A stretch of 15,632 nucleotides of DNA from Firmicutes bacterium UBA3738 (GTDB lineage Bacteria; Bacillota; Clostridia; Peptostreptococcales; Anaerovoracaceae), in assembly GCA_002372505.1 (NCBI GenBank), contig DFGY01000072.1, forward strand, positions 1-15,632. Reading direction: 5' to 3'. A program made the translations under genes and the position numbers. How positions within the stretch are numbered: position 1 is the first letter of the stretch; every line of letters begins with the position of its first letter. The notes under the pieces were generated by a model. The model worked only from the letters and a program-made list of their open reading frames with translations, was not told the origin of the DNA and did no database searches. This document shows positions 8,989 to 13,273 of the stretch, one piece after another.

Positions 8989-9021
8989 GAACCACCGATT
9001 TGTGGTTCTGTACATATTATA
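8989..9021 (-). promoter_or_regulatory. Promoter -10 and 5'-terminal leader hairpin of the FnIII-like gene
   Basis: TATAAT at 9021-9016 is a perfect -10, but no good -35 is visible at 16-18 nt. A start near 9009 would place a 7-bp stem-loop (GAACCAC / GTGGTTC, 9008-8989, 6-nt loop) at the extreme 5' end of the mRNA, an arrangement often linked to transcript stability. The leader to the ATG is about 60 nt. Confidence 0.5.
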
Positions 9022-9057
9022 CACTAGACAGAGAAAAATTAATATTATTGTTATATT

Positions 9058-9078
9058 AAAAGGAGCCTTTTGGCTCCC
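9058..9078 (-). terminator. Terminator downstream of toxN
   Basis: GGAGCC (9077-9072), AAAA and GGCTCC (9067-9062), followed by UUUUAAUAU. The same hairpin as the adhesin attenuator but with a shorter U-tract. Located 75 nt after the toxN stop, it is the likely end of the toxIN transcript. Confidence 0.7.
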
Positions 9079-9109
9079 TAACTTCTCTTCGCCTTGTTAT
9101 TAACGCAGC
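9058..9109. repeat. 40-bp direct repeat, copy 2
   Basis: Identical over 9058-9097 to 7037-7076, with a looser extension to 9109. It begins about 43 nt after the toxN stop. Sequence on the promoter side diverges directly after the AAAA that ends the repeat. The copies are 2021 bp apart in the same orientation. Confidence 0.95.
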
Positions 9110-9152
9110 TTTTCGTTCTCTATTTTTTACTTCGGTTTAGCAGTTCACTATA

Positions 9153-9740
9153 TTATTTTTGTACATTATAATTTTGGCAAGCTTTTTCTAATTGTTTATA
9201 ATTAGCACAGAATCTCAAAACTTTACCGGTCGACATCTGTTTTGAATATATTGTGTCTGCCTTTTTAATTACATCATCAACTATTTTAACACATGCTTGA
9301 TATTCTTTATTTAGCAAAATTTTATAGTTTTTAGTCTCTTCGGAATCAGTTTCAATAATATTGAATCTTACAGTTTGAAACAGGTCATCTTTTACAGGTA
9401 TCATTTTCTTTACATCAATGGCAGCGTATATTCTTTTAATATGCTCTACATCACCGATTTCTTTATAAATTGTTTCTGCAGTAATCATGCACCTTTGTTC
9501 GATTCCTGTGACTAAGAATCTACCGTCCGAATAGCGATCCTTCCAATTTATATGCTTTTTCTTTGCAGAAGTTAATGGTATAACATAATACATATTCTCA
9601 TTTAACAAAAGCATTCCTAAAAATGGTTTTTCGTCATATCCTATAGAACTATATTGAACTTCATTGTCATTTTGATGCAAATATTTAATATATTCGGTAT
9701 CCACATTTACAAATTCCAAATTGTCTTTTAAAGTAAGCAT
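9153..9740 (-). CDS. toxN: ToxN/AbiQ-family type III toxin (endoribonuclease)
   Basis: A 195-residue toxin of the ToxN/AbiQ family, RNases held inactive by their own processed antitoxin RNA and known for abortive phage infection. Family blocks are clear: YIKYLHQND (17-25), KPFLGMLL (38-45), YYVIPLTSAKKKH (51-63, compare YLAPLTSPKKWH of Pectobacterium ToxN), IYAAIDVKKMIPV (104-116), the LNKEYQAC helix (143-150) and the C-terminal FCANYKQLEKAC (177-188). It is somewhat longer than the typical 165-175 residues. I place the start at ATG 9740, not at the in-frame codon at 9794, because AGGAG (9753-9749) lies 8 nt upstream. The longer reading would also run back through the antitoxin terminator. 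The upstream promoter, short RNA and terminator match type III architecture. Confidence 0.88.
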   Translation of the reverse strand: MLTLKDNLEFVNVDTEYIKYLHQNDNEVQYSSIGYDEKPFLGMLLLNENMYYVIPLTSAKKKHINWKDRYSDGRFLVTGIEQRCMITAETIYKEIGDVEHIKRIYAAIDVKKMIPVKDDLFQTVRFNIIETDSEETKNYKILLNKEYQACVKIVDDVIKKADTIYSKQMSTGKVLRFCANYKQLEKACQNYNVQK

Positions 9741-9758
9741 TAAAAACACTCCTAACAC

Positions 9759-9790
9759 AAAAAATGAGCGGAGATACGAATCTTCCGCTC
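9759..9790 (-). terminator. Terminator between toxI and toxN
   Basis: Stem GAGCGGA / TCCGCTC (9790-9766) continues past a bulged A into GAT/ATC with a UCGU loop, then A and six Us (9764-9759). In type III loci a leaky terminator between the antitoxin RNA and the toxin sets an excess of antitoxin. The position here, 18 nt upstream of the toxN ATG, fits that exactly. Confidence 0.85.
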
Positions 9791-9847
9791 TCAATACTGT
9801 TCATCTCTTTATGGCTCGAAGCCACGGGTTAATGGAGACCCATCGAT
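9759..9847 (-). ncRNA. toxI: Candidate ToxI-type antitoxin RNA, single unit
   Basis: The predicted transcript runs from about 9847 to the terminator, some 90 nt, with only about 57 nt before the terminator stem. An H-type pseudoknot can be drawn: stem 1 GGGU (9841-9838) with ACCC (9829-9826), and stem 2 CUC (9837-9835) with GAG (9807-9805). An internal hairpin UGGCU-UCG-AGCCA (9824-9812) would sit between the stems. Known type III antitoxins fold as pseudoknots cut by their toxin. Unlike most, no tandem repeat is visible, so this looks like a one-unit antitoxin. Assignment rests on position, promoter, terminator and fold; the pseudoknot is inferred by eye. Confidence 0.65.
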
Positions 9848-9853
9848 ATGATT

Positions 9854-9882
9854 ATAATACATATATCGATATTATTTGTCAA
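9854..9882 (-). promoter_or_regulatory. toxIN promoter
   Basis: Perfect -35 TTGACA (9882-9877), 17-nt spacer and TATTAT (9859-9854). A better-looking TATAAT at 9856-9851 would need a 20-nt spacer. The -35 begins 6 nt after the hicB stop codon, so toxIN has its own strong promoter tightly packed behind hicB. The spacer includes ATATCGATAT, a perfect 10-bp palindrome (9874-9865) that could bind a regulator. Confidence 0.8.
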
Positions 9883-9887
9883 TATAA

Positions 9888-10277
9888 TTAAAGATTCAGT
9901 TGTCTTATTATTGCGTCTTGCAATAATTGTGAGAAATTAAGGCCTGCACTTACTCCTGCTTCGTTAAGCCATTGAGGAATTGACAAGGTCTTTTTTACAG
10001 CTTTATTATTGTTTCTCTTTTGATATTCAATAGTGTCGCAGACGATATAGTTTATGAATTCCCCTTTTGCAAGTTTAATTTTTTCAGTAATGGATGGTTC
10101 GGGAATACTTTTGTGTTCTTTCTCGTAATCGAACAGTGTGAATGCAAGAGCATCCTGTGCCATGTATATGGCATCTTTTAAATCGTCTCCACATGTGTAG
10201 CATTCTTCAAAATCAGGAAAACTAACTGAGTACCCCTTTTCTTCTCTAATAAATATTGCTGGATATACGTATTTCAT
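9888..10277 (-). CDS. hicB: Orphan HicB-family antitoxin-like protein
   Basis: A 129-residue HicB protein. Residues 1-60 are the degraded RNase-H-like fold (MKYVYPAIFIREEKGYSVSF, PDFEECYTCGDDLKDAIYMA, DALAFTLFDYE), and residues 93-129 are a ribbon-helix-helix-like DNA-binding tail (VKKTLSIPQWLNEAG, then FSQLLQDAI). Full-length HicB normally neutralises the small double-stranded-RNA-binding-fold toxin HicA, encoded next door. No hicA-like ORF is present: the 165 nt upstream hold only a promoter, terminator and repeats, and toxIN follows downstream. It may act as a solitary repressor or an anti-toxin of a remote HicA. It has its own promoter and a GGAGGAG ribosome binding site (10292-10286). 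Confidence 0.85.
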   Translation of the reverse strand: MKYVYPAIFIREEKGYSVSFPDFEECYTCGDDLKDAIYMAQDALAFTLFDYEKEHKSIPEPSITEKIKLAKGEFINYIVCDTIEYQKRNNNKAVKKTLSIPQWLNEAGVSAGLNFSQLLQDAIIRQLNL

Positions 10278-10298
10278 TTTGTTTTCTCCTCCATAGAA

Positions 10299-10327
10299 AT
10301 TATAACACGTAACAATACGTATGCAAC
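10299..10327 (-). promoter_or_regulatory. hicB promoter with inverted-repeat operator
   Basis: A perfect TATAAT -10 (10304-10299) has a weak -35 (TTGCAT, 10326-10321, 16-nt spacer). Inside the spacer is the inverted repeat ACGTA-4 nt-TACGT (10307-10320), well placed for autorepression by the ribbon-helix-helix tail of HicB. The -35 overlaps the U-tract side of the upstream terminator. The operator role is inferred. Confidence 0.55.
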
Positions 10328-10361
10328 AAAAAAAGATGGTTGCTCCGGGCTTCCATCTTTT
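10328..10361 (-). terminator. Terminator between the sigma-like gene and hicB
   Basis: AAAAGATGG (10361-10353) pairs with CCATCTTTT (10339-10331) across a 13-nt GC-rich loop and continues into seven Us (10334-10328). Strong Rho-independent terminator on the minus strand. Confidence 0.85.
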
Positions 10362-10386
10362 CTTTAATTATAATATAGCATATTTT

Positions 10387-10456
10387 GGAATTTCAGTGGT
10401 GGACATTTGTTGCCAATGAGTGTCAGAGAGTGTCAACTAACGTCAACCGATACCAA
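10387..10456 (-). repeat. Helically phased 10-bp TTGAC-type repeat array
   Basis: On the minus strand seven consecutive decamers share phase: TTGGTATCGG, TTGACGTTAG, TTGACACTCT, CTGACACTCA, TTGGCAACAA, ATGTCCACCA, CTGAAATTCC. Every unit has TG at positions 2-3, and three carry TGAC. The array starts inside the end of the sigma-like gene and its TGA stop is part of the second unit. Ten-bp spacing puts each unit on the same DNA face, as for a multimeric DNA-binding protein. Similar TGACA arrays near phage late-regulator and terminase genes come to mind, but this is recollection, not a search. Confidence 0.6.
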
Positions 10457-10958
10457 TTTGTTTTAGTTGCTGTTCATCGATGTCAGCTACAATGTGCCCT
10501 ATTCCTCTGTTAAGCAGATCTTTGGCTGTGTTGTAGGCGCAGCCTAGTTCCGAGGCGATTTCGGCCATTTTGCCACCTTCCATGTAGATGCTGACTGCCC
10601 TTCTTTCCCTGGGCTCCAGCTTGAATATGAGAAATGATATTAAATCATAGATACGCTTTGTGCATATGAGCAGATTCAGATAATCAATTTTGGATCGCAT
10701 TAGTTCTACGTGTTCGTCGTAATATTTACGCCGCAGATCTTCGTAGCGGACCAAGGCGTCAGACACTTCCCTCACCCGGCAGTTTTTCTCCGGTTTCAGC
10801 AGACTTGAAGAGGAAAAGGATACATCGGCCATTGTTAGTGGAATGTCTGCGCTGTGGCTCTTTATGCTCTCATCCAGTGTCCTGATTTTTTCGGTTATGT
10901 CGGCATCGTTGGCTGCCTTGTTTTTCAAATAGTCTTTAACAAAAAATTCTGCTTTCAT
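10443..10958 (-). CDS. Phage-type sigma-region-4-like HTH regulator
   Basis: A 171-residue protein with a coiled, charged N-terminal half and a sigma-70 region 4/LuxR-type helix-turn-helix at about 114-156 (LEPRERRAVSIYMEGG, then MAEIASELGCAYNTAKDLLNRG). Single-HTH proteins of this size resemble ArpU/RinA/DUF1492-type phage transcription regulators that control late genes; I cannot name the exact family. The start is ATG 10958, with TGGAG seven nt upstream, in preference to the in-frame TTG at 10982, which lacks a ribosome binding site. It follows vanW by 92 nt and has a plausible promoter. No terminase, portal or integrase gene is nearby, so it looks like a remnant or domesticated phage regulator. 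Confidence 0.7.
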   Translation of the reverse strand: MKAEFFVKDYLKNKAANDADITEKIRTLDESIKSHSADIPLTMADVSFSSSSLLKPEKNCRVREVSDALVRYEDLRRKYYDEHVELMRSKIDYLNLLICTKRIYDLISFLIFKLEPRERRAVSIYMEGGKMAEIASELGCAYNTAKDLLNRGIGHIVADIDEQQLKQIGIG

Positions 10959-10995
10959 AAAAATACTCCATTCTGGTAACAATTAACATAATGTA

Positions 10996-11024
10996 ATAAT
11001 ATACCATAATGGAATATATTGCAA
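10996..11024 (-). promoter_or_regulatory. Promoter of the sigma-like gene with palindromic operator
   Basis: TTGCAA (11024-11019), 17 nt and TATTAT (11001-10996) form a moderate promoter. The spacer holds the near-perfect palindrome ATACCATAATGGAAT (11001-11015, one mismatched pair), a candidate operator, possibly for autoregulation. Assignment is by eye. Confidence 0.5.
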
Positions 11025-11050
11025 GCAGATTCTATTTCAGTCACACAACT

Positions 11051-12463
11051 CTATCTTCTTGTGATGCTATTGACTTTTTTCTTGGCTTTCTTCTTTTTAG
11101 CAACCTTGGTGCCGATTCGTACTACCTTGTTTACTGGCGTATAAGAGCTTTCGTTGAATTTCTTTTCATCCGTCTTCTTGCCGTCCACGTATACGGTCTT
11201 CCAAAGCTCGGCCCGGTATCCGTTTATGCCTTCCTGTGCCACGACTTTCTTACCTTTTTTAAGAGTGTTGTCCTTGGTTCTGGTGGTGCCGGCCTTGATG
11301 ACTGCAGTGGTTTTGGAGGCAAACTTAACCTTCCGGTTTTTATCACGGGTCTCCTTACCGATAATTGTAAATGTCACTTTGCTCTTTGTTGACGTTGAAT
11401 AAATATAAATGATGTTATCCGTGTCATTTTTAAATTTAAAATCATTGCCCTCGTCCCTAACTGCAGCATCAGCGGACAAGCCTATAAATGAAGGGGCCGA
11501 GTAGTTGGAGTGCCTTTCCGTTACGTCCAGCTCCGCTCTGATTACTGCATTATACAAGGTTGAGGCCGCCTGGCTTAAGGCCAGACCGTAATATTTTTTG
11601 GAATATTCCCCCGCCTTCTTGTATACGGATAGCTCCTGACCGGGTTCGAGAATAATGTTATTCAGCTTCTTGGCCGACTTTTTTATTTCACTCTTACGAT
11701 CCTCGTAGTAATAATCGAATTTGGTGGTGTATGTTCCAAGGACATCCTTCACTTCCTCGAAGTCCTTCGATGTGTACTTTGGAACGTCTGTGTCTACGGT
11801 CATATTAACGGAAGAGGCCTCCAGATTCCACTTTTCATTAAGGAATGACTCAAGATCCTGGATTGACTTATCCTCCACCAGCTTTATTCCGTTCTTTTCG
11901 GGAATAATTTTTATATTTCTCTTGCCGTCCTTTGTAGACACCTTAATAGAGGCATTTACCGGCTTGGCGTTAAATACATTCTTGTTGTCATTTAATACTT
12001 TTTCAACATTCTTATTGTCAATGGTCCGCTCCAGTTTAATTGTCACAGGTTCAGGCTCATCCTCCAGCTTGCGGTAAAGAAAATATCTCGATACCAGATT
12101 CCCGGATCTGCCGAAGTCATAGGCGTCCTGGACAGCTTTCTCAGCATCGAACTTTATTTTAAATGCGGACACATTTACCGGTTTTTCAACACTTCCGGCA
12201 GTGAGTGTTATCTTACGATTGTTAATGCCGGCGTTTATGTGGTTGCTGAGAATCTTCGCCGCCTCATCCTTGGTCATGCCGCTGACGTTAAGTTTTTCAA
12301 TATATACATCGTCAAAAATACGGTTGTCGTACTTTTTTTCCTGCTCGTCCACATATTCATTTGCGTGAAGCACAAAAACTCCTGCAACCATTGCGATTAC
12401 AAGAATTGTAGCTAAGAGAATATACAGCCCCAAACGGCTTTTTTTATGAGTCTTTTCTTCCAT
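11051..12463 (-). CDS. Membrane-anchored VanW-family protein, shortened VanW domain
   Basis: A 470-residue protein with a short cytoplasmic N-terminus, one transmembrane helix (about 12-33), a peptidoglycan-binding-4-like region (about 50-240), a VanW domain (about 265-365: LNNIILEPGQELSVYKKAGEY, STLYNAVIRAELDVTERHS, FKFKNDTDNIIYIYS) and a G5-like region (about 375-455) ending in a basic tail. VanW proteins are extracytoplasmic and wall-associated but of undefined activity. The usual segment leading to GGG-x-CQ-x-S is cut to YYGLALSQAAS, so the glycines and conserved cysteine are gone. The gene starts 8 nt after the ruvX stop. The AGGG before the ATG has almost no spacing, so translation probably depends on coupling to ruvX. 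Confidence 0.85.
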   Translation of the reverse strand: MEEKTHKKSRLGLYILLATILVIAMVAGVFVLHANEYVDEQEKKYDNRIFDDVYIEKLNVSGMTKDEAAKILSNHINAGINNRKITLTAGSVEKPVNVSAFKIKFDAEKAVQDAYDFGRSGNLVSRYFLYRKLEDEPEPVTIKLERTIDNKNVEKVLNDNKNVFNAKPVNASIKVSTKDGKRNIKIIPEKNGIKLVEDKSIQDLESFLNEKWNLEASSVNMTVDTDVPKYTSKDFEEVKDVLGTYTTKFDYYYEDRKSEIKKSAKKLNNIILEPGQELSVYKKAGEYSKKYYGLALSQAASTLYNAVIRAELDVTERHSNYSAPSFIGLSADAAVRDEGNDFKFKNDTDNIIYIYSTSTKSKVTFTIIGKETRDKNRKVKFASKTTAVIKAGTTRTKDNTLKKGKKVVAQEGINGYRAELWKTVYVDGKKTDEKKFNESSYTPVNKVVRIGTKVAKKKKAKKKVNSITRR

Positions 12464-12471
12464 CCCTGTGA

Positions 12472-12897
12472 TTATAAAGTGTCCAGATAACCCTGCAATA
12501 TGATTATTGCCGCCTGCTTATCTATTACTTTTTTGCGGTTTTCCCGCCTTACATTACCCTCAATCAGCACATTTTCGGCTATTTTCGTTGTGAAGCGCTC
12601 GTCGTAAAATTCGATTTTCACATTTGCTAGCCCGGATGAACGCATTTTGTTTTCCAGCATTCTCTTAAATTCGTAAACCTTCTCAGTCTGCGGGCTGTCG
12701 CTGCCGTCCAGCATTTTATTGAGGCCCACAACCACTGTGTCGCAGTCGTATTCTCGCACAAGGGAAATAACCCGGTCGCAGTCCTTTCTGATTCCGACCC
12801 GCTCTATGGTTGTGACGCCGTTGGCCACAATTAAAAGCTCGTCGCTGACGGCTACTCCTATTGTTTTGTCTCCTACATCCAGTCCAAGTTTACGCAT
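12472..12897 (-). CDS. ruvX: RuvX/YqgF Holliday junction resolvase-like nuclease
   Basis: A 141-residue RNase H-fold protein of the RuvX/YqgF family, implicated in Holliday junction resolution and in pre-16S rRNA 5' processing. The family blocks are intact: LGLDVGDKTIGVAVSD (4-19), VVVGLN followed by LDGSDS (55-68), YDERFTT (98-104) and VIDKQAAIIILQGYLD (124-139). The expected acidic residues D7, E100 and D126 are present. Order alaS-ireB-ruvX is conserved in Bacillota. The ATG at 12897 gives the canonical MRxLGLDVG start, but only a weak GAG two nt upstream serves as a ribosome binding site. A strong terminator ends 5 nt before it (see findings). Confidence 0.95.
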   Translation of the reverse strand: MRKLGLDVGDKTIGVAVSDELLIVANGVTTIERVGIRKDCDRVISLVREYDCDTVVVGLNKMLDGSDSPQTEKVYEFKRMLENKMRSSGLANVKIEFYDERFTTKIAENVLIEGNVRRENRKKVIDKQAAIIILQGYLDTL

Positions 12898-12902
12898 TAC
12901 TC

Positions 12903-12929
12903 AAAAAAACAGGCCGCGTCAGGCGGCCC
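12903..12929 (-). terminator. Strong terminator between ireB and ruvX
   Basis: GGCCGC (12928-12923), a CTGAC loop, GCGGCC (12917-12912), then UG and seven Us (12909-12903). It starts 8 nt after the ireB stop codon and its U-tract ends 5 nt before the ruvX ATG. It terminates ireB but leaves no room for a ruvX promoter, so ruvX-vanW depends on readthrough or on a promoter upstream of or within ireB. Confidence 0.9.
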
Positions 12930-12936
12930 GTCAATC

Positions 12937-13188
12937 TTACTTATCCAGATAACTTCTAACAAGTTCTTCCGCCAAATCATCTCTGTCTATCTGTCTGATA
13001 ATGCTCCTGGCGTTGTTGTGGCTTGTTATGTAAGAAGGATCACCTGAAAGTAGATATCCCACAATCTGATCGATTGCGTTATATCCGCGCTCCTCAAGAG
13101 CGTTATATACTTCGTCCAATATCTGTCTCGGTGTCCTTTGTTCTGTTTTCGTTATACTGTCGAAAAGCAATGTGTTTCTGGAATCCAT
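12937..13188 (-). CDS. ireB: IreB-family regulatory phosphoprotein (UPF0297)
   Basis: An 83-residue IreB/YrzL protein (family usually 80-95 residues). Signature segments are ILDEVYNALEERGYNAIDQI (23-42), VGYLLSGDPSYITSHNNAR (43-61) and the terminal ELVRSYLDK. In Enterococcus faecalis IreB is phosphorylated by the PASTA kinase IreK on N-terminal threonines and lowers cephalosporin resistance; T6, T13 and T15 are candidates here. The start ATG 13188 has AAGGAG six nt upstream. It has its own consensus promoter and a terminator, so it can be made as a single-gene transcript, between alaS and ruvX as in most relatives. Confidence 0.95.
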   Translation of the reverse strand: MDSRNTLLFDSITKTEQRTPRQILDEVYNALEERGYNAIDQIVGYLLSGDPSYITSHNNARSIIRQIDRDDLAEELVRSYLDK

Positions 13189-13226
13189 GATGCTCTCCTT
13201 TCATTGACTTAGAATTGCTTTACTCA

Positions 13227-13255
13227 ATTATATTACATATAGAAGATTTTGACAA
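13227..13255 (-). promoter_or_regulatory. ireB promoter
   Basis: TTGTCA (13255-13250), exactly 17 nt and TATAAT (13232-13227) in the alaS-ireB gap. The start point is expected near 13220, giving a leader of about 32 nt that contains AAGGAG. Because no other promoter is seen before ruvX, it may also drive ruvX-vanW by readthrough. Confidence 0.8.
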
Positions 13256-13273
13256 TGATTTTTTTCTATTGGC

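Noticed and set aside
9741..9794. N-terminal extension of ToxN starting at 9794
   Set aside because: It would be translated from the toxI terminator hairpin, lacks a ribosome binding site, and the ATG at 9740 has AGGAG at good spacing.
10362..10386. Promoter-like TATAAT upstream of the 10328-10361 terminator, suggesting a tiny RNA
   Set aside because: No supporting -35, and the product would be little more than the terminator hairpin in AT-rich DNA.
10278..10442. Possible hicA toxin gene next to hicB
   Set aside because: The 165-nt gap holds a terminator, promoter and repeat array, with no reading frame of HicA size.
10959..10982. TTG start of the sigma-like gene
   Set aside because: No ribosome binding site; ATG 10958 has TGGAG seven nt upstream.
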